From JBEEFP01 sp041166085 (lineage in GTDB: Bacteria > Actinomycetota > Acidimicrobiia > Acidimicrobiales > JAFATL01), in NCBI GenBank assembly GCA_041166085.1, contig JBEEFP010000089.1, forward strand, positions 62,001 through 126,000: a stretch of 64,000 bases of DNA, in the 5' to 3' direction. The position numbers and the translations under genes are program-made. How positions within the stretch are numbered: the stretch's first letter is position 1; each line of letters opens with the position of its first letter. The notes under the pieces are model-generated. The model worked only from the letters and a program-made list of their open reading frames with translations, made no database searches and was not told the DNA's origin. Positions 1 through 7,911 of this stretch are shown here, one piece after another.

Positions 1-202
1 CCTCACCGAGGATGCCGTCGTCCGGGCGGACGTTGCGCAGGTGGTCGCGCAGGACCTCCTCGGCGTGACGGTCGGCCTCGGTGACGAAGCTGCTGTCGGG
101 CTTGCTCTCGACGACGAGGTTCGGGCGGCGGAAGCTCTCGACCGTCACCACGTCGGCCATGTCGGCCAACTGCAGCGCGAGGTCGAGGTCGTCGGCGCTC
201 AA
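1..202 (-). CDS. hisN: Inositol-monophosphatase family protein, probably histidinol-phosphatase, N-terminal part only
   Basis: The gene runs off the left edge, so only about 67 N-terminal residues are visible. They include a VTEADRHAEE motif followed by RPDDGILGE, the hallmark start of FIG/IMPase-family phosphatases; in actinobacteria the closest pattern is the histidinol-phosphatase HisN of histidine biosynthesis. The metal-binding DP(L/I)DGT region lies outside the window, so substrate cannot be settled. The chosen TTG start overlaps the dxs stop as TTGA; an internal ATG at 160 would remove the first helix. Translation is probably coupled to dxs. Confidence 0.7.
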   Translation of the reverse strand, partial: MSADDLDLALQLADMADVVTVESFRRPNLVVESKPDSSFVTEADRHAEEVLRDHLRNVRPDDGILGE

Positions 203-2091
203 GAACGCGGCGCGTGGGAGCCGGCCAGCGCGTCGAGCACCGAGGCGGCGATGCCGCCACCGTCGAGCCCGAGGCTGGCGTGGATCTGCCCGACCTCTCC
301 CTGCGGGATGTACTCGATGGGCGTCCCCAGGACGAGCACGGGCGGGGACGGCTGGCCCGGTCGCAGACGAGCGAGGGCGTCGGTCATGAACGTGCCGGCC
401 CCGCCGACGCGGATGCCGTCCTCGGCCGTCACGACGAGGGGATGACGGGCGGCGTCGGTGAGCATGGCGGTGTCGAGGGGCTTGACCACCCGCACGTCCC
501 ACACCGTCGCGTGCACGCCCTCGGCGTCGAGCTTCTCGGCTGCCTCGAGCGCGGCCTCGACCATCTTGCCGACCGCGAGCAGACAGACGTCACCGCCGTC
601 GCGCAGCTTGCGGGCCGACAGTCCCTCGCCGACCTCGGCGGGGTCGACCTGGCGAGCCGCGCCCTTCGGGTAGCGCACGACGGCCGGACCGTCGAGGTCC
701 AGAGCGGTGCGCAGCATGACGGGCAGCTCCTGGGCCGACGACGGTGCGAACACCGTCATGCCGGGGATGGACAGCGACAGGGCCAGGTCGAGCACGCCGT
801 GGTGCGACGGCCCGTCGTTGCCGGTGATGCCGGCACGGTCGAGGGCGAACACGACCGGCAGGTGGTGCAGACCCACGTCGAGGTTGGCCTGGTCGAAGGC
901 ACGCGTGAAGAACGTCGAGTAGACCGCGACCACCGGCCGCAGTCCGCCCATCGCCATCCCGGCGGCGGCGGTGACCGCGTGCTGCTCGGCGATGCCCACG
1001 TCGTGGAAGCGATCGGGGAAGCGGGCCTGGAACGGCAGCAGGCCCGTGGGCCCGGGCATGGCCGCGGTGATGGCGACCACCTGGGGATGCCGTTCGCCGA
1101 GCTCGAGCATCGTCCGCGAGAACGCCTCGGTGTATCCCTTCGGTGCCGCCCATCCCGCCGGCGGTCCGGTGAGGGGATCGAACACGGGTGCGTCGTGCAG
1201 GTTCTTCTCGTCGTCGTCCTCGGCGGGCGGATAGCCGCGGCCCTTCTGCGTGAGCACGTGCACGACGATGGGACCGTCGTGCTCGGCTGCGTGGCGCAGC
1301 GCCGACTCCACACCCGCGATGTCGTGGCCGTCGATGGGACCGCTGTAGCGCACGCCCAGTCCCTCGAAGAAGGCCATGGGCTCGAGCACCTCGCGGAACG
1401 CGGCCCTGATCCCCTTGATGCCGGACACCGCGATGGGTCCGAGACCGGGCAGGTCCTTGAGGGCCGACTCCACCCGTCCGCGCACCGCCATGTAGGACGG
1501 GTTGAGGCGCAGCCGTGCCACGCCCTCGGTGAGGCGGGAGACGGTGGGGGCGTAGGAGCGGCCGTTGTCGTTGAGGATGATGACGGCCCGGCGTCCGCTG
1601 TGGCCCAGGTTGTTGAGGGCCTCGAAGGCCATGCCGCCCGTCATCGACCCGTCGCCGATCACCGCGACCACTCGACGGTCGGCACCACTGCGGTGCACGG
1701 CGGTGGCCAGCCCGTGGGCGTAGGACAGGATGGTGGAGGCGTGGCTGTTCTCCACCCAGTCGTGCTCTGACTCGCGCCGGCTCGGGTAGCCGGAGAGGCC
1801 GCCCGCCTGGCGCAGGGTGCCGAAGGCGTCGCGCCGCCCGGTGACGATCTTGTGGACGTAGGCCTGGTGACCTGTGTCCCAGAGCACGATGTCCCTCGGG
1901 GAGTCGAAGACCCGGTGGACGGCGAGCGTCAGTTCGACCGCACCGAGGTTGGACCCCAGATGCCCCCCCGTGACGGCCACGGCCCGGACGATGAAGTCCC
2001 GGATCTCGACCGCAAGCGCATCCAGCTCCTCGTAGCTGAGCGAGCGCAGATCGGCGGGTGAGGTAATCCGCTCGAGGAGCACGGCTGTCAA
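199..2091 (-). CDS. dxs: 1-deoxy-D-xylulose-5-phosphate synthase
   Basis: This cytoplasmic enzyme condenses pyruvate and glyceraldehyde 3-phosphate to DXP, the first step of the MEP isoprenoid pathway, and needs thiamine diphosphate. At 630 residues it has the normal length. Visible motifs are the thiamine-binding GDGSMTGGMAFEALNN near residue 145, the HDWVENSHAST region and the central AGITGNDGPSHHG motif. The TTG start at 2091 is possible, but GTG at 2082 matches the usual family N-terminus (LLERI) and sits about ten bases after a TGTAAC -10-like box. The next gene on the same strand overlaps by four bases. Confidence 0.95.
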   Translation of the reverse strand: MTAVLLERITSPADLRSLSYEELDALAVEIRDFIVRAVAVTGGHLGSNLGAVELTLAVHRVFDSPRDIVLWDTGHQAYVHKIVTGRRDAFGTLRQAGGLSGYPSRRESEHDWVENSHASTILSYAHGLATAVHRSGADRRVVAVIGDGSMTGGMAFEALNNLGHSGRRAVIILNDNGRSYAPTVSRLTEGVARLRLNPSYMAVRGRVESALKDLPGLGPIAVSGIKGIRAAFREVLEPMAFFEGLGVRYSGPIDGHDIAGVESALRHAAEHDGPIVVHVLTQKGRGYPPAEDDDEKNLHDAPVFDPLTGPPAGWAAPKGYTEAFSRTMLELGERHPQVVAITAAMPGPTGLLPFQARFPDRFHDVGIAEQHAVTAAAGMAMGGLRPVVAVYSTFFTRAFDQANLDVGLHHLPVVFALDRAGITGNDGPSHHGVLDLALSLSIPGMTVFAPSSAQELPVMLRTALDLDGPAVVRYPKGAARQVDPAEVGEGLSARKLRDGGDVCLLAVGKMVEAALEAAEKLDAEGVHATVWDVRVVKPLDTAMLTDAARHPLVVTAEDGIRVGGAGTFMTDALARLRPGQPSPPVLVLGTPIEYIPQGEVGQIHASLGLDGGGIAASVLDALAGSHAPRS

Positions 2092-2213
2092 AGTTACAAC
2101 CCGTCACCGGATAGACACATTCAGCCCCATGTCCGTGCGTGTACGGCTGGCCGTTCAGAAGGTGGCGCATGCCACAGCGTGAACCCGCTGGCGCCCGAGG
2201 GGCGGGCGGTACG

Positions 2214-3047
2214 GTGACGCGCGTGGGCGACCAGCCGGACGACCAGGCCAGCGCGTCCCCGCGCGTCGCAGGCAAGCGCGCCGTCGAGTCGATGCGGCGC
2301 GGCCTCGCCTCGCGGGTCGTGGGCATCCTGCGCCAGCGCGACCCGGAGCTGCTGGCCAGCCTCACCGAGGTGGGCGTGGTCAGCCGCGAGTGGGTCGAGG
2401 GTGGCGACGGTCCTGTCAGCACGTCGGCGCCCATCGACGTCATCGAGCGCCTGCTCGAGCGGTCGGTCGAGCGTCGTCCGTCGCTGCTCGCCAACCTTGG
2501 GCTGTCGGCCATCCAGGTGCTGTCGTCGCCGACCGACGGCGAGGACCTGCCCGGGAGCTCGGCCCGGCTCACCGTCGCGTTCACCGATCTCGAAGGCTTC
2601 ACCCGCTTCACGGCCGAGAAGGGTGACGAGCAGGCCAGCCGCCTGCTCACCGTCCACCACCGCGCCGTGGGCCCCGTCGTGCGCAGTCGAGGCGGACGGG
2701 TCGTGAAGCGGCTCGGCGACGGGCTGCTGCTCACCTTCCCCGAGCCCGAGGCCGCCGTGCTGTCCTGCCTCGAGCTGGTGGCGGCCCAGCCCAAGCCCTT
2801 GCGGTTGCGGGCTGGCGCGCATGTCGGCGACGTCGTCGTGACGCGCGACGACGTGATCGGTCATACCGTCAACGTGGCCGCGCGCGTCACCGAGTCGGCC
2901 AAGGGCGGCGAGGTGCTCGTCACCACTGACGTCCGCGCTGCCATCGGCGAGTCGCTGCCGCAGGTGCGCTTCACACGCGCCCGCACCAGGTCCTTCAAGG
3001 GCGTGGGGTCGGCGATCGGTGTGTCCCGCGCCCTCCCCGCCTCCTAG
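2214..3047 (+). CDS. Class III adenylate/guanylate cyclase-domain protein
   Basis: The C-terminal half is a class III nucleotide cyclase catalytic domain, expected to make cAMP from ATP in the cytoplasm. The metal-binding aspartates are visible in FTDLEGFT (about D125) and RLGDGLLLTF (about D169), and the transition-state asparagine in GHTVNVAARV. The N-terminal 100 residues are helical and unassigned; no membrane segment is seen. The GTG at 2214 was chosen because residues encoded upstream of it are arginine-rich and non-conserved; GTG at 2223 is an alternative. The gene converges on the PAP2-like gene, with a long palindrome between them. Confidence 0.85.
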   Translation: MTRVGDQPDDQASASPRVAGKRAVESMRRGLASRVVGILRQRDPELLASLTEVGVVSREWVEGGDGPVSTSAPIDVIERLLERSVERRPSLLANLGLSAIQVLSSPTDGEDLPGSSARLTVAFTDLEGFTRFTAEKGDEQASRLLTVHHRAVGPVVRSRGGRVVKRLGDGLLLTFPEPEAAVLSCLELVAAQPKPLRLRAGAHVGDVVVTRDDVIGHTVNVAARVTESAKGGEVLVTTDVRAAIGESLPQVRFTRARTRSFKGVGSAIGVSRALPAS

Positions 3048-3056
3048 TGAACCCCT

Positions 3057-3109
3057 CTGTTCTCGAGGCAATGACTTACGGAAACCGGAAGTCATTGCCT
3101 CGAGAACAG
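3057..3109. repeat. Long palindrome A (copy of a dispersed element), probable bidirectional terminator
   Basis: Two 21-base arms at 3057-3077 and 3089-3109 are perfectly complementary and flank an inner CGG-AAA-CCG hairpin, giving a 53-base structure with one mismatched pair. The arm core CTCGAGGCAATGACTT is identical to that of the palindrome at 48809-48851. It lies between two convergent genes, where a bidirectional terminator would fit, but there is no T-run. A small dispersed repetitive element is the alternative. Confidence 0.85.
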
Positions 3110-3116
3110 GGCAGGG

Positions 3117-3863
3117 TCAGTCGAGGGCGGGTTCGACGCCGCGAGGCGTGCGCTGCTCGAGGCGAGCGGTGAGGGCGCGCGCCAGCAGGAACCCGCAGGT
3201 GAGCACGAAGGCGCCGCCGGCCGCGTCCAGCCAGTAGTGGTTGGCGGTGACGACGATGGCGAACAGGGTGAGGAACGGGTACACGGCCATGATCGGCCGC
3301 AGCCACGGCCTGCGGATCATGGGATAGAGGACGAACACGCACCAGCTCGACCACGCGAAGTGCAGGCTCGGCATGGCCGCGTACTGGTTGGAGATCTTGT
3401 GCATGGTGCCGCTGTCGAACGACCACAGCCCGCCGATGGTCTGCAGCGTGTCCACGAAGCCGTAGTGCGGGGGGAGGAGTCGGGGCGGCATGAGCGGGTA
3501 GAAGGCGAAGCCGATCAGTGCCAGCGCGGTGGTGCAGGCGAGGGTGTTGCGCCAGAGCGGGTAGCGCTCGGGTCCGCGGCGGAACAGGTAGATGAGGGCG
3601 AAGGCGGTGACGATGAAGTGCGCAGTCCCGTAGAAGACGTTCCAGAACGAGATGAACCAGTGGTAGGGCAGGAACCAGTCCTGGATGGTCTCCTCGTGGA
3701 ACGTCCCGAGGGCGCGCTCGATGTGGATCACCTGGCGTGCGTGGCGAAAGGCGAGGTGAGCCGAGTCCGTGTCGAGACCGCGGTTGCGGATGAACGTGTA
3801 GATCCCGTAGAACGCGAGGACGTAGGCGACCTCGCGCCACCAGCGCAGGCGGGGCCGGCTCAA
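3117..3863 (-). CDS. PAP2-superfamily membrane protein, Aur1/inositol-phosphorylceramide-synthase-like
   Basis: This 248-residue protein has about six membrane segments and the PAP2-type motifs MPSLHFAW and TANHYWLDAAGG, which carry the catalytic histidines and aspartate of this lipid-phosphate phosphatase/transferase superfamily. The pattern matches the Aur1-like branch found in actinobacteria, which transfers or hydrolyses lipid-linked phosphate groups on the outer face of the membrane; the substrate is unknown. The TTG start overlaps the stop of the upstream flippase-like gene as TTGA, so the two are probably made together and may act on the same lipid. Confidence 0.8.
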   Translation of the reverse strand: MSRPRLRWWREVAYVLAFYGIYTFIRNRGLDTDSAHLAFRHARQVIHIERALGTFHEETIQDWFLPYHWFISFWNVFYGTAHFIVTAFALIYLFRRGPERYPLWRNTLACTTALALIGFAFYPLMPPRLLPPHYGFVDTLQTIGGLWSFDSGTMHKISNQYAAMPSLHFAWSSWCVFVLYPMIRRPWLRPIMAVYPFLTLFAIVVTANHYWLDAAGGAFVLTCGFLLARALTARLEQRTPRGVEPALD

Positions 3864-4816
3864 GCGAGGACGCGTGCGGGCCGGCGGGCGAGGGCGAAGG
3901 CCGGTGCGCCGAGCAGGCTCACGACGAGGTTCACGCCGTAGAAGAGGAGCCCGAGGGCGATGGCGTCGGCACTGGCCACGTCCAAGCTTCCTAGCAGGAG
4001 GACGAGCGCGCCTTCACGTGTTCCCAGGCCGCCGATGGTGACGGGGATGACCTGGATGATGGCGACCACGGGGAAGAAGGCGAGGATCGCCGTCCATCCG
4101 ACATCGATACCGAGCGCCTTGGCCGCGAAGAAGGCGGCCAGCATGACCGCCAGCTGGTAGGCGAACCCGGCCGTCAGCACCTCGAGGGCGAGGCCGGGAC
4201 GGCGGCGGAAGCGGTCGAGCCCGAGGTGGACCGCACCGGTGAAGCGGCGCCAGCCGTCCGACGCGGTGAGGCGGCCGCCCAGGCGCGGGTGGGCGACACC
4301 GACGAGCAGGAGCAGCAGCCCCGTGAGGGTGGACACGGCGATGAGCACACACAGACCGACGGCTTGGGGCGCGTCGCGCCGCAAGCCGGGGTTGGCGATC
4401 ACCGCCGCGAGGGTGAGGACGGGGAGCACGACCCATCCGGTGAGGCGCTCGATGACCACCGACGCGAACGTGCCCGGGGTGTCGCCGTTGGCGGCGGCCA
4501 GCCGGGTCACGCGCAGCACGTCGCCACCGACGGTGGACGGCAGGACGTTGCCCACGAACAGGCTGGCCAGGTAGTGCGAGAGCAGGGTGGGGACCGGCGC
4601 CCGCAGGGCGAGGGCGGCCAGCACGCGCTGCCACCGCAGGGCGGACAGGACAACACCGGCGAACGTCACCGCGATGGCCGCGGCCAGCCAGCCGAGGGTG
4701 TGCAACCGGAGGACGGCGCCGAGGTGCACCCTCGGCACGAGGACGGCGAGGATCAACACGCTGGCGACCAAGCGCAACGTGGCGAACGCCCGTGCTCGCA
4801 GCTTCGATCCTTCCAC
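3860..4816 (-). CDS. Flippase-like integral membrane protein (LPG synthase TM-domain/UPF0104 family)
   Basis: The 318-residue protein has seven to eight hydrophobic segments and the family motif FVGNVLPSTVGGDVLRVTRL, followed by GLGTREGAL near residue 270. This matches the membrane domain of lysylphosphatidylglycerol synthases and AglD-like proteins, without the soluble aminoacyl-transferase domain. Family members are thought to flip or modify polyprenyl- or glycerol-linked lipids; the substrate here is unknown. The GTG start is preceded by a GGGAGG ribosome-binding site. It forms a two-gene operon with the PAP2-like gene and is divergent from the lipoprotein at 4855. Confidence 0.8.
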   Translation of the reverse strand: MEGSKLRARAFATLRLVASVLILAVLVPRVHLGAVLRLHTLGWLAAAIAVTFAGVVLSALRWQRVLAALALRAPVPTLLSHYLASLFVGNVLPSTVGGDVLRVTRLAAANGDTPGTFASVVIERLTGWVVLPVLTLAAVIANPGLRRDAPQAVGLCVLIAVSTLTGLLLLLVGVAHPRLGGRLTASDGWRRFTGAVHLGLDRFRRRPGLALEVLTAGFAYQLAVMLAAFFAAKALGIDVGWTAILAFFPVVAIIQVIPVTIGGLGTREGALVLLLGSLDVASADAIALGLLFYGVNLVVSLLGAPAFALARRPARVLA

Positions 4817-4841
4817 CGTGCCCCTCCCGCGTAAGCCCCCG

Positions 4842-4847
4842 TAGATT
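4842..4847 (+). promoter_or_regulatory. -10 box for a leaderless lipoprotein mRNA
   Basis: TAGATT lies seven bases before the GTG at 4855, with no Shine-Dalgarno sequence between them. The same hexamer at similar spacing precedes the starts at 51355 (minus strand) and 53459. This spacing predicts that transcription begins at or next to the start codon. Confidence 0.55.
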
Positions 4848-4854
4848 ACAGGCC

Positions 4855-5445
4855 GTGCGCGCAGTATCCGTTGCCTTGCTTCTGGTCGCCCTTGCTGCTG
4901 CGGGGTGCGGCTCGGCCGACGACGCGGGCCCCCGCGGCGAGCCCGTCGGCGTGGTCCGGCGCGCCCCCGATCGCACCGAGGCGGCCGGCACGGCCCGGGT
5001 GGCGGGCGCGGCTTCGGGCGTGCAGAGCGACGGCAGCCTCGACCTGCGCACGGGGGTCCCCCGGGTGACGGTGAAGGGCCACGAGGTGGCCAACCCCTTC
5101 CTCACCGATCCCGCGTTGGCGATCGACGTGGTGCGTGGCGCGGTGCGCGTCGTCACCTATGGCGGCGTGGAGGTCCAAGGCGTGGGCACCATTCGCTACG
5201 AGCTGGACGTCGACCCGGTCAAGGCCATCGCAGGTACACCCGCGGCGCGGCGCGACCGGCTGGCGAGCGTGCTCCCGCCCCAGAAGCAGTTCTACGCCGA
5301 CGTGTACATCGACACCCAGGGCCGCATCCGTCGCGTCCTGCTGCCCGCCGACCTGTCGGTGCCGCGCCAGTACGGCAAGTCGCAGATCACCAACGAGGAG
5401 ATGACCGTGGACTTCTACGGGTTCGCACCCCAGCAGGCAGCATGA
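4855..5445 (+). CDS. Exported lipoprotein, LppX/LprG-like fold suspected
   Basis: A signal peptide ending in the lipobox LAAAGC directs this 196-residue protein to the outer face of the membrane, where the cysteine would be lipidated. The rest is beta-rich, with a pattern (DVYIDTQGRIRRVLLPADL, then a C-terminal DFYGF strand) like that of actinobacterial LppX/LprAFG lipid-binding lipoproteins; this is a resemblance by eye only. The GTG start at 4855 is chosen because it begins the signal peptide and follows a TAGATT -10 box. The stop overlaps the next gene by ATGA, an unexpected pairing with a cytoplasmic enzyme. Confidence 0.7.
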   Translation: MRAVSVALLLVALAAAGCGSADDAGPRGEPVGVVRRAPDRTEAAGTARVAGAASGVQSDGSLDLRTGVPRVTVKGHEVANPFLTDPALAIDVVRGAVRVVTYGGVEVQGVGTIRYELDVDPVKAIAGTPAARRDRLASVLPPQKQFYADVYIDTQGRIRRVLLPADLSVPRQYGKSQITNEEMTVDFYGFAPQQAA

Positions 5446-7052
5446 ACGGCCACGGCGGCGAGCTCACGTGGGCGACGCTCGCGGGCCACGGAGTGCGCGA
5501 GATCTTCACGCTGTCCGGTGGTCACATCTTCCCGTTCTACGACGCGTGCGTGAAGGCCGAGGCGCGCATCTACGACGTCCGCCACGAACAGACGGCGACC
5601 TTCGCGGCCGAGGGGATGGCCAAGCTCACCCGCCGCCCCGGCGTGGCCGTGCTGACGGCTGGGCCCGGCATCACGAACGGCGTGAGCGCCATGACGACCG
5701 CCCATTTCAACGGGGCGCCGCTCGTCGTGCTCGGCGGTCGCGCGCCGCAGGCGCGGTGGGGTGCGGGCTCGCTGCAGGAGCTCGACCACGTGCCCATCGT
5801 GGCCTCCATCACCAAGCTGGCCGCGACGGTCGGCGCCACCGCCGACATCCCCAGGCTCGTCAACGAGGCGGTGACGGCGGCGCTGACGCCCCACCGGGGC
5901 CCGGTGTTCCTCGACTTCCCGCTGGACGTGGTGTTCGCCAGCGCAGAGGCCGACGTGCCCGACGCGGTCGTGCCGCGCGGTGCTGACCCCGATCCCGACG
6001 AGGTGGCGCGCGCCGCCGCGTTGATCGCCGGCGCCGAGCGTCCCGTGTTGTTCGCGGGCAGCGACGTGTGGTGGGACGGCGCGTGGGAGGCGCTGCGCCG
6101 GTGCGTGGAAGAGCTGCGTGTCCCGACCTTTGTCAACGGGCTCGGGCGGGGGACGCTCCCCGCCGATCACGAGCTGGCGTTCTCCCGTACTCGTGGCACC
6201 ATCAAGTCCGAGGCCGATGTGGTTGTCGTCGTCGGGACGCCGCTCGACTTCCGCCTGTCCTTCGGTTCCTTCGGCGGCGCCAAGGTGATCCACGTGTGCG
6301 ACAGCGCAGAAGGGCGGGCCACCCACGCCGAGGTGGCGGCCGCGCCCGTCGGCGACCTGACGGCGATCCTCGATGCCTTCGCTTCGTACGAGGGCAACCG
6401 CGCCGACCACCAACCGTGGATCGCGCGGCTGCGCGACGAGGAGTCGGCCAAACGGGCCGCCGAGCGACCTGAGCTCGAGTCCGACAGCGACCCCATCCAT
6501 CCCGCCCGCATCTACGGCGAGCTCAACCGCCGCCTGGCACGCGACGCGGTCGTCATCGGTGACGGCGGCGACTTCGTCTCCTACGCCGGGAAGTACGTCG
6601 AGTCCTATCAGCCCGGGTGCTGGATGGACCCCGGCCCCTACGGCTGCCTCGGCACCGGCCTGGGCTATGCGATGGCGGCGCGCGTCGCCCACCCGAACCG
6701 GCAGGTCGTGCTGCTCATGGGCGACGGCGCCATCGGCTTCAACGGGATGGACTTCGACTCGCTCGTCCGTCACGGCCTGCCCGTTGTCTGCGTGGTGGGC
6801 AACAACGGGATCTGGGGACTCGAGAAGCACCCCATGCGCGCCATCTACGGCTACGACGTGGCCGCCGACCTGCAGCCGGGCTGCCGCTACGACGACGTGG
6901 TCAAGGCGCTCGGCGGGGCGGGCGAGACGGTCGAACGACCGGCCGACCTCGGGCCCGCCCTCGACCGCGCGCTCGCGGCAGGGGTGCCGTACCTCGTCAA
7001 CGTGCTCACCGACCCGGGCAACGCCTACCCGCGGTCGTCCAACCTGGCCTGA
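5442..7052 (+). CDS. Thiamine-diphosphate-dependent acetolactate-synthase-like enzyme
   Basis: The 536-residue protein has the three-domain layout of the acetolactate synthase/2-hydroxyacyl-CoA lyase family. The N-terminal pyrimidine-binding domain carries the catalytic glutamate in RHEQTATFAAEG (E49), and the C-terminal pyrophosphate domain has GDGAIGFNGMDF at about 427 with a following NN. It should form or cleave C-C bonds at a 2-keto acid or 2-hydroxyacyl-CoA. A catalytic subunit of branched-chain amino-acid synthesis is less likely because no ilvN or ilvC is nearby. The ATG start overlaps the lipoprotein stop (ATGA). Confidence 0.85.
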   Translation: MNGHGGELTWATLAGHGVREIFTLSGGHIFPFYDACVKAEARIYDVRHEQTATFAAEGMAKLTRRPGVAVLTAGPGITNGVSAMTTAHFNGAPLVVLGGRAPQARWGAGSLQELDHVPIVASITKLAATVGATADIPRLVNEAVTAALTPHRGPVFLDFPLDVVFASAEADVPDAVVPRGADPDPDEVARAAALIAGAERPVLFAGSDVWWDGAWEALRRCVEELRVPTFVNGLGRGTLPADHELAFSRTRGTIKSEADVVVVVGTPLDFRLSFGSFGGAKVIHVCDSAEGRATHAEVAAAPVGDLTAILDAFASYEGNRADHQPWIARLRDEESAKRAAERPELESDSDPIHPARIYGELNRRLARDAVVIGDGGDFVSYAGKYVESYQPGCWMDPGPYGCLGTGLGYAMAARVAHPNRQVVLLMGDGAIGFNGMDFDSLVRHGLPVVCVVGNNGIWGLEKHPMRAIYGYDVAADLQPGCRYDDVVKALGGAGETVERPADLGPALDRALAAGVPYLVNVLTDPGNAYPRSSNLA

Positions 7053-7053
7053 C

Positions 7054-7833
7054 CTACGGCTGCATCTGCGGGTCGGGCTTCATCACGGCGAAGTTCTCGC
7101 CATGGGGGCCGGTCAGGACGGCGATGCGCCCGACCGTGGGGACGTCGAAGGGCTCGGTCATGACGCCCGCGCCGAGCGACGTGGCCTTGGCCACCGTGGC
7201 ATCGGCGTCGGTGGTGGCGAAGTACGTCACCCACACGCTCGGCATCTCGGCCGGCATGTCGTCCGGCATGGACAGGATGCCGGCGACGCCTTGGCCGTTC
7301 ACGTTGAGCACCGTGTACTCGGGCCCTTCGGCCTGCGGGAACGGGGTGGGCTCGACGCCGAACGCGGCGCTGTAGAAGCGCTTGGCGCCTTCGACGTCGC
7401 GCGTCATGAGCTCGTTCCAGATGAGCGAGCCTTCCTCGCCTTTGATGTCAGCTCCGGTGTGCTCTCCCGCCTGCCACACGCCGCACACCGCGCCGGACGG
7501 GTCGGCGAAGATCGCCATGCGCCCCGCGTCCATGACGTCCATGGGCTCGACGAACACCATGCCCCCGTTGCCCTTCACGAGCTCGGCCGTCTTGTCGGCG
7601 TCGTCCACCGCCAGGTACGTCGTCCACGAGGGAGGCGCGCCCTCCTGGTTCGGGCCCAGGCCGGCAACGACCTTGTCGCCCTTCAGGAACATCCGGTAGC
7701 CGCCCGTCTCCTCGACGGGCCCTGGCTCGGTGGTCGTCCACCCGAACAGACCGCCGTAGAAGGCGGCCGAGGCGTCGGGGTCGGGGCTGCCGAGGTCGAC
7801 CCAGGACGGGATGCCGTTCGCGTATGTGGCCAT
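7054..7833 (-). CDS. Two-domain VOC/glyoxalase-family protein, homologue of mycobacterial Rv0577 (CFP30B)
   Basis: The 259-residue protein contains two tandem vicinal-oxygen-chelate domains, each with the paired beta-alpha-beta-beta-beta pattern. IPSWVDLGSPD at the start, IWNELMTRD in the middle and AVMKPDPQ at the end match the layout of the Mycobacterium tuberculosis glyoxalase-like antigen Rv0577, for which a methylglyoxal-detoxifying role has been proposed. The ATG at 7833 is preferred because the residues encoded upstream are not family-like. It is divergent from the J-domain gene, and its stop almost touches that of the thiamine enzyme. Confidence 0.85.
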   Translation of the reverse strand: MATYANGIPSWVDLGSPDPDASAAFYGGLFGWTTTEPGPVEETGGYRMFLKGDKVVAGLGPNQEGAPPSWTTYLAVDDADKTAELVKGNGGMVFVEPMDVMDAGRMAIFADPSGAVCGVWQAGEHTGADIKGEEGSLIWNELMTRDVEGAKRFYSAAFGVEPTPFPQAEGPEYTVLNVNGQGVAGILSMPDDMPAEMPSVWVTYFATTDADATVAKATSLGAGVMTEPFDVPTVGRIAVLTGPHGENFAVMKPDPQMQP

Positions 7834-7911
7834 GCGCGGACCGTACTCCTCGGCCCAGGTCCTCGCGGGTCGGGCAGGAGCGGTCGGTCGGCGTGCAGAA
7901 CTACCGACCCG

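Noticed and set aside
214..1770. Long open frame of 518 codons opposite dxs
   Set aside because: It lies antisense to a clear dxs gene; its His/Gly/Arg-rich translation is typical of the complementary frame of GC-rich coding DNA.
4905..5441. Upstream extension of the thiamine enzyme frame
   Set aside because: The enzyme family starts at the ATG at 5442; the extension overlaps a lipoprotein gene in another frame and is Arg/Gly-rich.
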